The notes beneath the pieces were generated by a model that searched no databases, was not told where the DNA came from, and saw only the letters and a list, made by a program, of their open reading frames with translations. From positions 48,210-59,229 of the forward strand of contig MHFD01000027.1 in the NCBI GenBank assembly GCA_001804045.1: a stretch of 11,020 nt of DNA, in the 5' to 3' direction. This DNA is from Omnitrophica bacterium RBG_13_46_9 (GTDB lineage: Bacteria; Omnitrophota; Gorgyraeia; JABMRN01; RBG-13-46-9). Position numbers and translations under genes: made by a program. Shown here one piece after another: positions 1 to 5,921 of this stretch; within the stretch, counting starts at the first letter, position 1; every line of letters starts with the position of its first letter.

Positions 1-50
1 GTTGCTTCTGCAGATTTCTGCAGGGTATTTGGCGGAAGGTTTGTCGTGAG

Positions 51-73
51 AACCGTCCCCGGAACGTCCCCGG
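51..73. repeat. Partial GGGACGG-type repeat, tandem 11-12 bp
   Basis: Two adjacent near-identical units, aaccgtccccgg and aacgtccccgg, lie just downstream of the flavoprotein stop codon. Together with the preceding gtgag, the first unit matches the end of the longer GGGACGGTTCTC elements at 1509-1560, 3187-3243 and 3696-3753, so this is probably a truncated copy. No coding sequence is visible in positions 1-77. Two CTGCAG palindromes sit at 8-13 and 18-23. Confidence 0.55.
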
Positions 74-77
74 AAGC

Positions 78-782
78 TTACTCTTTCCAGGATTCGTTAG
101 TAGCGCGTCTATATTCGTCTTCCGGTATTAATGGTTTTTCAAGCTCTTCTTTTGTCTTCAGGGAAAGTTGTCCGTGCTTGACGACTTCTTCGCCGGCTTG
201 TTTCAACAATTCCTTATATTTTTCAACCACTGGTCTTGTATCCGGATTATCTGACTCCAGAAGCGGGCCCTGGCTTCTGTAAATCTGGGCGATTACCTTG
301 GCCTTGTTATTACGCACCTCTCTTTCACAAAAAAGCCTCAATACTTCAAACTGTCCGGCCTCCGGAAAGCCGCAGTTTGACATCACTATCATGGAGGGGT
401 ATTTTTGATATCTTTTTTTGTGCCTGGTCTGGCCGGTGTCGTCTTTCTCAAATTCCGGACAGACTATAGGTAGCGTTCTATCCATAAAGTCCTTCGTAAT
501 CCCTGACACATAGTCCACATAAAGCGGCGTGGCGATTATGACTACATCGGATTTGATATACTTGTCAAGAAGGCCGGGCATATCATCTTTAATGACACAG
601 AGACCCGGGGTCTTTGTCCAACAGGTAAAACACCCCATGCAATGCCTGATATTTTTTTTGACAAGCAGTATGCTTTCGACATCGGCCCCGGCGCGCTTTG
701 CTCCTTCCAGAAAAGCCTCGACCATGATCTGCGTATTTCCGTGTTCCCCTCTCGGGCTTCCATTAAAAGCGGTGATCTTCAC
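78..782 (-). CDS. Flavodoxin-fold NAD(P)H/FMN reductase, iron-sulfur flavoprotein (Isf)-like
   Basis: This 234-residue cytoplasmic flavodoxin-fold protein probably transfers electrons between NAD(P)H or ferredoxin and a small acceptor; the acceptor is unknown. The N-terminus MKITAFNGSPRG (1-12) followed by GNT (15-17) is the FMN phosphate-binding loop of the NADPH-dependent FMN reductase superfamily. C48, C51, C54 and C62 form C-x2-C-x2-C-x7-C, which fits the compact CX2CX2CX4-7C motif that ligates a 4Fe-4S cluster in archaeal and bacterial Isf proteins. ATPLYVDYVSG (84-94) is the second flavin-contact loop. The start is GTG at 782, supported by a strong AAGGAGG Shine-Dalgarno about 4 nt upstream (787-793). 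A membrane-protein gene lies 64 bp upstream on the same strand, so co-transcription is likely. Fold assignment is firm. Cluster binding is inferred from cysteine spacing, and a plain flavodoxin-family oxidoreductase without a cluster remains possible. Confidence 0.88.
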   Translation of the reverse strand: MKITAFNGSPRGEHGNTQIMVEAFLEGAKRAGADVESILLVKKNIRHCMGCFTCWTKTPGLCVIKDDMPGLLDKYIKSDVVIIATPLYVDYVSGITKDFMDRTLPIVCPEFEKDDTGQTRHKKRYQKYPSMIVMSNCGFPEAGQFEVLRLFCEREVRNNKAKVIAQIYRSQGPLLESDNPDTRPVVEKYKELLKQAGEEVVKHGQLSLKTKEELEKPLIPEDEYRRATNESWKE

Positions 783-846
783 GTTGCCTCCTTTAAGTCT
801 TTGTTAAAGATCTCTCCACATTTCTCATCTCTTCTCACTCTATTAT

Positions 847-1392
847 TTAGACCCCGGTCTTCTTCCGGGGGCGCGGGTACCACGCGGTAAATTTGGCCGC
901 TGCGGCAAAAGATATTAGAGATGCCGCCCAGCTAGATGAAACAGGGATCTTAACACCCAGGGCCCTGATTACCGAAGGAGTCAGATTAACAAGAAATGCC
1001 AAAAACCATACACAGCTTATCATATAGTTGATCTGAATGAATTCAGGCGAGCTCCAGTACTTTTCGGGGGTCTCTTCCTTTGCGTACTGCAGTGTAAACG
1101 GCTTTCCGATCACTATGGAGATAAAAACTATCATGGTGAGGGCAAGATTGCTCAACAGATTGACCCAGTGTCCGAACCACTCAAGTTCGGTAAAAAGCGC
1201 CAGTGCGGCGAGGGCAAGGAAGAAAAACAGAGTGCCGGCCTGTAGGATTTTTATGCTGCGGCCTTTAAATTTTTCTACAATGATTACGATAAACGTGACA
1301 AAAAAACCTGCTAATGCCGCCGGTTCGGGCTTTCGCATGCTCAATAGAACCCAGAATAAAAACCACGGCATGAAACTAAGCAGCATTTCCAT
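847..1392 (-). CDS. Conserved multi-spanning membrane protein of unknown function
   Basis: This is a 181-residue integral membrane protein with about six hydrophobic segments (roughly residues 3-18, 24-39, 50-67, 74-95, 121-136 and 152-168) and a short basic tail ending PRPRKKTGV. The loop motif GKPFTLQYAKEETPEKYW (96-113), between helices four and five, is the most distinctive feature. I have seen similar PFTxQYA loops in uncharacterised bacterial membrane proteins, but I cannot name a family. Start choice is uncertain. ATG at 1392 gives a helix starting at once (MEMLLSFMPW), the usual form of such proteins; ATG at 1386 and TTG at 1434 are alternatives, and none has a well-spaced ribosome site. 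The gene lies immediately upstream of the flavoprotein gene with a 64 bp gap. Its partner could therefore be a membrane redox process, which is inference from position only. Confidence 0.75.
   Translation of the reverse strand: MEMLLSFMPWFLFWVLLSMRKPEPAALAGFFVTFIVIIVEKFKGRSIKILQAGTLFFFLALAALALFTELEWFGHWVNLLSNLALTMIVFISIVIGKPFTLQYAKEETPEKYWSSPEFIQINYMISCVWFLAFLVNLTPSVIRALGVKIPVSSSWAASLISFAAAAKFTAWYPRPRKKTGV
852..870 (-). other. GC-rich hairpin across the 3' end of the membrane-protein gene
   Basis: A perfect 6-bp stem ccccgg/ccgggg with a 7-nt loop ends three bases before the TAA stop (849-847). The minus-strand transcript continues into an A/T-rich stretch but has no run of U, so this is not a convincing intrinsic terminator. 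It could slow RNA decay or weakly attenuate read-through into the flavoprotein gene. Confidence 0.35.
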
Positions 1393-1462
1393 CGGTTCAA
1401 AATTATACTCCTGAAAATGATGGATTCCAAGCAAAATTTACCTGGGATTTATATAATAGATT

Positions 1463-1485
1463 ACCTTTGTGCCGTTTGCGATTTT
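1463..1485 (-). repeat. Upstream element, copy 1 (5' of the membrane-protein gene)
   Basis: A 23-bp sequence, read on the minus strand as AAAATCGCAAACGG followed by CACAAAGGT, recurs at 3041-3063 with 21 of 23 bases identical. It lies 29-51 bp upstream of the TTG codon at 1434, or about 70-93 bp upstream of the preferred ATG at 1392. The other copy lies 23-45 bp upstream of the permease start in the same orientation. It may be a shared regulatory site or part of a dispersed repeat. A shorter inverted relative is at 3153-3167. Confidence 0.55.
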
Positions 1486-1508
1486 GAATAGATTATAACT
1501 AAGGAAGA

Positions 1509-1560
1509 GGTGCAAGTTCGGTTCTGGGACATGTGTGGGTTAGCCGCGAGAGCCGTCTCT
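1509..1560 (-). repeat. GGGACGGTTCTC dispersed repeat, diverged copy
   Basis: This is the most diverged of three long copies of an approximately 52-58 bp element. On the minus strand it reads GAGACGGCTCTCGCGG, then CTAACCCACACATGTCCC, then AACCGAACTTGCACC. The other long copies are 3187-3243 and 3696-3753. It lies in the gap between the permease and membrane-protein genes and encodes nothing visible. Confidence 0.7.
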
Positions 1561-1594
1561 AAATCCACTAATAATAAAATTATTGAGCTAGTAC

Positions 1595-1610
1595 CTCTGT
1601 CCCTATTTTT
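1595..1610. repeat. 16-bp motif, exact inverted copy at 5666-5681
   Basis: ctctgtccctattttt occurs here, 13 bp beyond the permease stop codon, and as its exact reverse complement in the CNNM/CorC leader. It resembles the terminal inverted repeat of the transposase element (ggggtcacacctatttt) in its ...cctatttt end, so it may be a related half-site. Confidence 0.5.
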
Positions 1611-1623
1611 TTAATAAAGACTA

Positions 1624-3018
1624 CTATTCATAATAGGGCATGATAAGAAGCGCGCAAAGAATAAAGACCAGCGTCGCGACTCCCACAACGAAACCGATTT
1701 TAAGCCAGTAAAAGAAATCGATGCTTTTTCCTGTCTTTTTTTCGAGTGCGCCAATTGCTACAATATTCGCTGTTGAACCGATAATGGTTATATTTCCGCC
1801 AAAACATGCACCGAAAAGTAGCGTCCACCAGAGAATATTTTTCATGTTAAGGATCTCGTTTAAGGTATGCATCACCGGCATAAATCCCGCGACAACTACG
1901 ATGTTATCTAATACGCTTGAAACAAAAGCGCTTCCAAACAATACTGCCGTTACGAGACAGACTTTGTTATTTGGAACTATCAATAACGACTTCTTTGCAA
2001 TGATTTCGGCAACACCTGTCTCAGCCAAAACTCCCGCCTGGGCAAAAAGAAATATCAAAAAAAGGAGTGACCACCATTCAACTTCCTTCTCGATGTAACT
2101 TCTAGCTCTCTGCCTGCGCCACACCATAATGATACTGGACGAGAGTAAAGGCGCAATAAGAAGAACTGTATTCTTCTCCAATCCTAAAAAAAGCTCCAAG
2201 CGGTGATGAATCGATATTAAAATAATAGTTGCAACAAAAACAATCAAACCCACTTTCATGTTTTTTTCCGCAGGGACCGAAAGAAGTTTTATTAAGATAT
2301 CGTTTGGTGTATTTTGATCGATTTTTTCATTGAGCTCCTTAAGTTCTTTCTTGAAGATAATAAGAAGTAACACAAGAAGCAACAAAAGCGATAATATCGT
2401 AAATGGAAAAGAGTACTTCATAAAATCCTCAAATGTCAGTTGAGCCCGTACTGCAATTAGGATTCCGATTGGGTTACCCATAACAGTTCCTGCCGAGCCG
2501 ATATTAGTTGCCAATATCGAACTGATGACAAACGGAATAGGATTTATCTCAAAGAAATCGGAGATCTCCAATATCACCATTATCATAAAAAGAATCGAGG
2601 AGACTTCATCAACAAGACATGCCATGATCCCGGATGTAAATATAAGTGTGGCCATAAGTTTTTTGGCAGATATATTTTTTATAATAATCACCCGTTGTAA
2701 GAGCCATGTGAACAATCCGATTTCTTTTAAGAAACCTACCAGGATCATCATGCCTACTAAGAATAAAATAATCTCCATTGAGGCAAGACGTAGAAACTTA
2801 TCCAATCGTGCGACACCGAAAAAGAGGATAATCGCTGTTCCCAAAAACGCACAACTCAAACGGAATTCCCAGAAAAGAAGCGTCCCCAGGATGGTAGATG
2901 AAAAAGCTATGAGTGCAATGCGTTGCGCTGCAGTTAAACCTGCGTAAGAACTAAAAAAGTTAACACAAAGAATGCAAACAATGAAAATTAAAACTTTTTT
3001 GTTGATATACTTTTTCAT
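1624..3018 (-). CDS. Ion transporter superfamily permease (ArsB/NhaD/SLC13-like)
   Basis: This 464-residue polytopic inner-membrane transporter has about 11-12 hydrophobic helices in two inverted halves separated by a charged loop around residues 222-255. Each half carries the signature of the ion transporter (IT) superfamily, which includes ArsB, NhaD, P-protein and CitMHS/SLC13 members. In the first half these are CLVDEVSSILFM (134-145) and ATNIGSAGTVMGNP (170-183). In the second half they are SSVLDNIVVVAGFMP (367-381) and GACFGGNITIIGSTAN (403-418). The paired VDE/LDN segments and GN-rich hairpins fit the ArsB/NhaD branch better than dicarboxylate carriers. The substrate (Na+/H+ exchange, arsenite or another anion) cannot be read from sequence, and no arsenic genes are nearby. 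The start is ATG at 3018 with only a weak GAGAG ribosome site. Full length for the family. It is probably transcribed alone, since repeats lie on both sides. Confidence 0.88.
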   Translation of the reverse strand: MKKYINKKVLIFIVCILCVNFFSSYAGLTAAQRIALIAFSSTILGTLLFWEFRLSCAFLGTAIILFFGVARLDKFLRLASMEIILFLVGMMILVGFLKEIGLFTWLLQRVIIIKNISAKKLMATLIFTSGIMACLVDEVSSILFMIMVILEISDFFEINPIPFVISSILATNIGSAGTVMGNPIGILIAVRAQLTFEDFMKYSFPFTILSLLLLLVLLLIIFKKELKELNEKIDQNTPNDILIKLLSVPAEKNMKVGLIVFVATIILISIHHRLELFLGLEKNTVLLIAPLLSSSIIMVWRRQRARSYIEKEVEWWSLLFLIFLFAQAGVLAETGVAEIIAKKSLLIVPNNKVCLVTAVLFGSAFVSSVLDNIVVVAGFMPVMHTLNEILNMKNILWWTLLFGACFGGNITIIGSTANIVAIGALEKKTGKSIDFFYWLKIGFVVGVATLVFILCALLIMPYYE

Positions 3019-3040
3019 CGCTCTCTTTCAAAAATGCAGT

Positions 3041-3063
3041 ATCTTTGTGCCGTTTGTGATTTT
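3041..3063 (-). repeat. Upstream element, copy 2 (5' of the permease gene)
   Basis: This is the second copy of the 23-bp element at 1463-1485, in the same orientation and 23-45 bp upstream of the permease ATG. On the minus strand it reads AAAATCACAAACGG then CACAAAGAT. A partial copy in the opposite orientation (tcgcaaacggtac) lies at 3155-3167, so the two could also pair as an imperfect stem. Confidence 0.55.
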
Positions 3064-3186
3064 TCCGCCTGAAACGGATCCGCCTCCGGCGGAAATGGTG
3101 TCCCCCGAATAGGGACAGTGCTTCCTTCAGTCTTGGGGACAGCTTGAATGGAGAATCGCAAACGGTACGCTTTTCTTTCCAACAAA

Positions 3187-3243
3187 GGCGTGAGTTCGGT
3201 TGGGGGACGTGTGTTGTGTGGGTTAGCCGTGAGAACCGTCCCT
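3187..3243 (-). repeat. GGGACGGTTCTC dispersed repeat, copy overlapping a gene end
   Basis: On the minus strand it reads AGGGACGGTTCTCACGG then CTAACCCACACAAC, followed by CCAACCGAACTCACGCC. The first part is read as the last six codons and the TAA stop (3225-3223) of the small membrane-protein gene. The C-terminus of that protein therefore comes from repeat DNA. Confidence 0.72.
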
Positions 3244-3501
3244 AAATTCCTCATTCTTTTTTCTCTTCGCTTTTATCACTTCTGATATTACTGACCCGCT
3301 TGTAAACGCCGCAATAGCCGCAAGCCCCGGCTTTAACGGTATCTTGCCCATAATGACTCCGATGAGGACTAACAGTGCGATGATAACACATCCTATTGCG
3401 ATAATATCCTCCGTGTCTATGGTGAACGTCGTTTGTTCCGTGCCGTCAGGTTTCTTCGATGTCGTGAATTTTATTTGTTGAGTACTGAATTGCACTGCCA
3501 T
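3223..3501 (-). CDS. Small membrane protein of unknown function
   Basis: This 92-residue protein has a polar, threonine-rich N-terminus (residues 1-30), a strong transmembrane helix at about 33-51, a second weaker hydrophobic stretch at about 58-74 and a basic tail KAKRKK (77-82). I do not recognise a family. The start is set at ATG 3501 because the sequence AGGAGGTGAT (3503-3512) is a near-perfect Shine-Dalgarno 5 nt upstream; a GTG at 3507 would sit inside that site. A consensus promoter lies further upstream at 3622-3650. The last residues, RDGSHG (87-92), and the stop codon are supplied by a GGGACGGTTCTC repeat, so the original C-terminus has probably been replaced. The good promoter and ribosome site argue that the gene is real and expressed. 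Confidence 0.68.
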   Translation of the reverse strand: MAVQFSTQQIKFTTSKKPDGTEQTTFTIDTEDIIAIGCVIIALLVLIGVIMGKIPLKPGLAAIAAFTSGSVISEVIKAKRKKNEEFRDGSHG

Positions 3502-3502
3502 T

Positions 3503-3512
3503 ATCACCTCCT
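3503..3512 (-). promoter_or_regulatory. Ribosome binding site that fixes the start at 3501
   Basis: AGGAGGTGAT on the minus strand is fully complementary to the usual 16S 3' end and stands 1 nt from ATG 3501, giving 5 nt from AGGAGG to the start. It overlaps the alternative GTG codon, which is therefore rejected as a start. Confidence 0.8.
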
Positions 3513-3568
3513 GTGTCTGCTTTTATTGTGGGCGCATCCTGTTTTTCCCGCCGTTCTTTGAAATGGCA

Positions 3569-3590
3569 GATCCACCCTCTGGCGGAGAGA
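3569..3590 (+). repeat. Outer inverted repeat, left arm
   Basis: gatccaccctctggcgg followed by agaga-type sequence pairs with 4209-4230 (20 of 22 complementary). The two arms enclose about 620 bp of repeat-rich noncoding DNA. A shorter relative with a GATCCGCC...GGCGGA core is at 3079-3095, so each arm could instead be one copy of a small palindromic element. Confidence 0.55.
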
Positions 3591-3621
3591 AGGGGATGTA
3601 GCGCTATTTTTTCTATTGCTG

Positions 3622-3650
3622 ATTATACGCCCGGGCAGGGTTGGGGTCAA
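3622..3650 (-). promoter_or_regulatory. Sigma-70-type promoter for the small membrane protein
   Basis: On the minus strand TTGACC (3650-3645) and TATAAT (3627-3622) are separated by exactly 17 bp. The predicted transcript would begin near 3615 and carry a leader of about 114 nt that includes one arm of the outer inverted repeat. Confidence 0.65.
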
Positions 3651-3695
3651 TTGAAATTAGATTGTAGTGGTTAGTTGATAGGTTTTAGTGGGTTA

Positions 3696-3753
3696 GGGAC
3701 AGGTGTGAGTTCGGTTGGGGGACAGGTGTGGGTTAGCCGGGAGAACCGTCCCT
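3696..3753 (-). repeat. GGGACGGTTCTC dispersed repeat, longest copy
   Basis: This copy is 58 bp. On the minus strand it reads AGGGACGGTTCTCCCGG, CTAACCCACACCTGTCCC, CCAACCGAACTCACACC and ends TGTCCC. The GGGAC start and GTCCC end, plus an internal TGTCCC, give it a loosely palindromic outline. It lies in the noncoding block. Confidence 0.75.
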
Positions 3754-3862
3754 GTATACTAACTATTTGCTCGTTACGTGGGACGTAGGGCGATTAGAAA
3801 AATCTAGCTCTAATCGTAGCAACGATAGACGATTCGAGCTCGTGTAAAAGCGTGGGACGATC

Positions 3863-3912
3863 CGAAGGTTTCAGGAGGTTGCGGGATGTTTCTTGAAGTT
3901 TCGGGAGGTTGC
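3863..3912 (+). repeat. 10-bp periodic repeat, left arm of inner inverted repeat
   Basis: Five degenerate units of about ten bases (cgaaggtttc, aggaggttgc, gggatgtttc, ttgaagtttc, gggaggttgc). The 50-bp arm is complementary to 4073-4122 at 38 of 50 positions without gaps. Because both arms have period ten, they can pair in several registers. Confidence 0.65.
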
Positions 3913-4072
3913 ATGTATGGTTATAGCGCGCTACGTGGGACGTAGGACGTCCGCTCCCGGAGTTTATCCCGAGTGATAACGAGGGAGTCGCTTGGACGAT
4001 GGACGATTCGAATAATCACGTAAGATAGCGGATTATCGGGGGAAGATTTCGGTAGTTTGCGAAAACGAAAAC

Positions 4073-4122
4073 GCAACCTTAAGAAACATCAAGCAACACC
4101 AAGAAACTTCAAGAAACCTTCG
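4073..4122 (-). repeat. 10-bp periodic repeat, right arm of inner inverted repeat
   Basis: Units such as aagaaacatc, aagcaacacc, aagaaacttc and aagaaacctt form the right arm, pairing with 3863-3912 across a 160-nt intervening segment. If transcribed, the block could fold into a long imperfect stem. Confidence 0.65.
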
Positions 4123-4154
4123 ATTACTGAAACTCATTGAAACAGAATACGATA

Positions 4155-4198
4155 GAAATACAATTGAAATACAATGGAAATACAGTTGAAATACATTG
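4155..4198 (+). repeat. Four tandem 11-bp units
   Basis: gaaatacaatt, gaaatacaatg, gaaatacagtt and gaaatacattg follow each other without a gap. Looser relatives (tgaaactcat, tgaaacagaatac) precede them. An 11-bp period is close to one DNA helical turn. Confidence 0.85.
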
Positions 4199-4208
4199 AC
4201 TCGATAGC

Positions 4209-4230
4209 TCTTTCCACCAGAGGGTGGATC
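4209..4230 (-). repeat. Outer inverted repeat, right arm
   Basis: Complement of 3569-3590 with two mismatches. Its core ccaccagagggtgg can also fold on itself as a 5-bp hairpin (4214-4218 with 4223-4227). Confidence 0.55.
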
Positions 4231-4275
4231 CGACGGAGATTCTTCTTAAGAAGACTCATCTTGGCGGAAGCTCGT

Positions 4276-4365
4276 GGGTTATAGCTTATGGCTGATGGCT
4301 AATGGTCGGAGACTATAGGCCATAGGCTATAAGCTGTAGACAGGGGCTAATGGCTGATGGTTGGT
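4276..4365 (+). repeat. Heptamer-periodic array, 13 units
   Basis: Degenerate 7-bp units run in register: gggttat, agcttat, ggctgat, ggctaat, ggtcgga, gactata, ggccata, ggctata, agctgta, then one 6-bp unit gacagg, then ggctaat, ggctgat, ggttggt. The same unit types recur at 8804-8838 and 10721-10846. Confidence 0.8.
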
Positions 4366-4416
4366 GTAGCTATCTGCCCCTATTTTACATAACAGTTAGG
4401 AACAACCGTCCCTAAA

Positions 4417-5646
4417 CTACCCAGCAATTTCAATTATAACTTCGAAAATATTTGAACGCCGGACTTTTCTCGTTATAAAAGTATTGCCATCATGGGATAT
4501 CTTATCTTCCACCTTCGGCATTCTTCCCAAAAACCTGAGAAGCCATTCGTTCAGCGTTTGCTCGACATCCGGTAACTCCAGCCCTGCTTTTTCACGTAAA
4601 AACTTAAGACTGATACCCCCTCCGGCAAGATACCGGTTTGCCGCAATCTGATAGAAATACTTAGGAAGAATGTCATATTCATCGTGCATCTCCCCAACTA
4701 TGGATTCAATTACATCTTCTAAAGTAACAAGCCCCGCAATTTTTCCATCGGTATCTTTGACAATAGCAATATGCTGATAGCCCCTCGTAAGTTTATTAAG
4801 CAAGACTGATACTCGTTCATTGCCTTGAACCTCCAGGATTGGCCTCGCTATCCCTTTAAGAGAGGGGTCCTTGGGATTCGTCTGTAAGGCGCTTACTATG
4901 TCCTTGAAGTTGACATAACCGATCACTTTATCGTTATTATCGCCTTCCATCAGGGGAAGTCGTGTATGGTGATGTATATGCGCCTCTATCAACGCATCCA
5001 TGAGAGACATTTTAGTGGAAAGGAACTTTATCTCATCCTTCCCCATCATTATATCGCTCACTTTAAGACGGGGAAGGTTTATTGTCTGCGACAGTATTCT
5101 TTCCTGATCCTCGCTGATTGTTTTCTGTAGTACAGCGAACCTGGCGAGAACGGATATATCCTCCACCGCGCTTGTCTTCAGAGTCGGTTCCTTCTCTTTC
5201 GCGAACGGCCTGTTCAGGAACTGAACCATGTTTACAAAAGGTGTAAATATCATTATCAGATACTTAAGCGGCAAGCCGGCTACGGTGGCAATGTGCCTGT
5301 TGTATTTTACGCCCAGTGTCTTCGGAAGGATTTCGGTCCATTGTATCATCACAAATGAAAAAGCTAGTGAAAACGCTAATACCCATTTCGTTCCGAACAA
5401 TTGATCAAATTTAGCCCCGGAAAGAGATGCTCCTATGGTATGAGCGAGCGTGTTAATGATAAGTATAACCGTGATTGGTCGCTGTATATTCTCTCTAAAA
5501 ATTCTCCACGTCTGAGCTATCAATGGTCTTTTTTCGGATATCCTTGCGATATCAGCAAGCGATAGGCTTAAAACACACGCTTCTAATATCGAGCATATAA
5601 AAGAAACGCCTAAAGCCATAGATACTATTAACCAGAATGTCGACAT
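4417..5646 (-). CDS. CNNM/CorC-family membrane protein with CBS pair
   Basis: This 409-residue protein of the CNNM/CorC (DUF21 plus CBS) family transports or regulates divalent cations, most often Mg2+ export. Residues 1-150 form the DUF21 membrane domain, with helices at about 3-29, 57-75, 88-103 and 122-145. Family features there are the acidic residue in ILEACVLSLS (20-29), NTLAHTIGAS (65-74) and TEILPKTLG (104-112), equivalent to the common GEIxPK loop. Residues 190-320 are two CBS domains that bind adenine nucleotides, with VSDIMMGKDEI (196-206) and GLVTLEDVIESIVGEMHDEYD (305-325) as markers. Residues 333-409 fit the C-terminal CorC_HlyC domain. The start is ATG at 5646 with AAGGAGG at 5654-5660, and a promoter lies at 5700-5728. 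The next metabolic gene upstream is mgtE, so the two may jointly control Mg2+. The direction of transport is inferred from the family. Confidence 0.9.
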   Translation of the reverse strand: MSTFWLIVSMALGVSFICSILEACVLSLSLADIARISEKRPLIAQTWRIFRENIQRPITVILIINTLAHTIGASLSGAKFDQLFGTKWVLAFSLAFSFVMIQWTEILPKTLGVKYNRHIATVAGLPLKYLIMIFTPFVNMVQFLNRPFAKEKEPTLKTSAVEDISVLARFAVLQKTISEDQERILSQTINLPRLKVSDIMMGKDEIKFLSTKMSLMDALIEAHIHHHTRLPLMEGDNNDKVIGYVNFKDIVSALQTNPKDPSLKGIARPILEVQGNERVSVLLNKLTRGYQHIAIVKDTDGKIAGLVTLEDVIESIVGEMHDEYDILPKYFYQIAANRYLAGGGISLKFLREKAGLELPDVEQTLNEWLLRFLGRMPKVEDKISHDGNTFITRKVRRSNIFEVIIEIAG

Positions 5647-5665
5647 TTGCCATCCTCCTTGAGGG

Positions 5666-5681
5666 AAAAATAGGGACAGAG
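5666..5681. repeat. 16-bp motif in the CNNM/CorC leader
   Basis: aaaaatagggacagag is the exact reverse complement of 1595-1610. It lies between the promoter (5700-5728) and the ribosome site (5654-5660), so it would be transcribed in the 5' leader. It resembles an end of the RAYT-type element and may be a solo half-site. Confidence 0.5.
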
Positions 5682-5699
5682 TAAACTTCCCTCGATAAA

Positions 5700-5728
5700 A
5701 TTATACCTTCAAAAACAAAAGGCTTCAA
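5700..5728 (-). promoter_or_regulatory. Sigma-70-type promoter for CNNM/CorC
   Basis: TTGAAG (5728-5723) and TATAAT (5705-5700) on the minus strand are separated by 17 bp. The expected start near 5693 gives a leader of about 46 nt with a strong ribosome site. Confidence 0.68.
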
Positions 5729-5864
5729 GGCAAAACTTGGCTTCTTGGTGCTAATCGACAAGATGGTTCATAGGAAACCGGTACGTGAAATTCGTAATTC
5801 GAGATAAAAAGATATGTTACTACTTATTTATCTTTACCTGAGGCAAATTAGAAGGACGAGAAAA

Positions 5865-5881
5865 GGGGTCACACCTATTTT
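5865..5881 (+). repeat. Left terminal inverted repeat of the RAYT element
   Basis: ggggtcacacctatttt, ending 5 bp before the -35 box of the transposase promoter. Confidence 0.85.
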
Positions 5882-5885
5882 TCCA

Positions 5886-5914
5886 TAGACACATTCTTCC
5901 TTTTACACTATAAT
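5886..5914 (+). promoter_or_regulatory. Promoter of the transposase, probably leaderless
   Basis: TAGACA (5886-5891), a 17-bp spacer and TATAAT (5909-5914) form a near-consensus promoter. Transcription would begin about 7 bp later, at or next to the ATG at 5922, and no Shine-Dalgarno is present, so the mRNA is predicted to be leaderless. Confidence 0.65.
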
Positions 5915-5921
5915 ACATAAC

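Larger units (their letters stand above)
3502..4416. other. Gene-free 0.9 kb block of repeats
   Basis: No plausible coding region is visible on either strand. From left to right it holds the small gene's leader and promoter, a GGGACGGTTCTC repeat (3696-3753), a direct repeat of tacgtgggacgtagg (3775-3789 and 3932-3946), a hairpin cgattaga/tctaatcg (3791-3798 with 3809-3816), and a near repeat of acgatagacgattcga (3822-3837 and 3996-4011). It also holds a 10-bp periodic inverted pair (3863-3912 with 4073-4122), an 11-bp tandem (4155-4198), a hairpin ccacc/ggtgg (4214-4227), a perfect 14-bp palindrome tcttcttaagaaga (4241-4254) and a heptamer-periodic array (4276-4365). The 3' end, just after the CNNM/CorC stop, has TTTAGGGACGGTT, a fragment of the first repeat family. 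Confidence 0.75.

Noticed and set aside
1492..1520. Promoter for the membrane-protein gene with TATAAT at 1497-1492
   Set aside because: The -10 is good, but no -35-like hexamer is found at 16-18 bp, and a repeat occupies that position.
3015..3254. Open frame on the minus strand upstream of the permease
   Set aside because: It runs across the 23-bp upstream element and a GGGACGGTTCTC repeat, has no ribosome site, and its product is proline/arginine-rich with no domain. It overlaps the end of the better-supported small gene.
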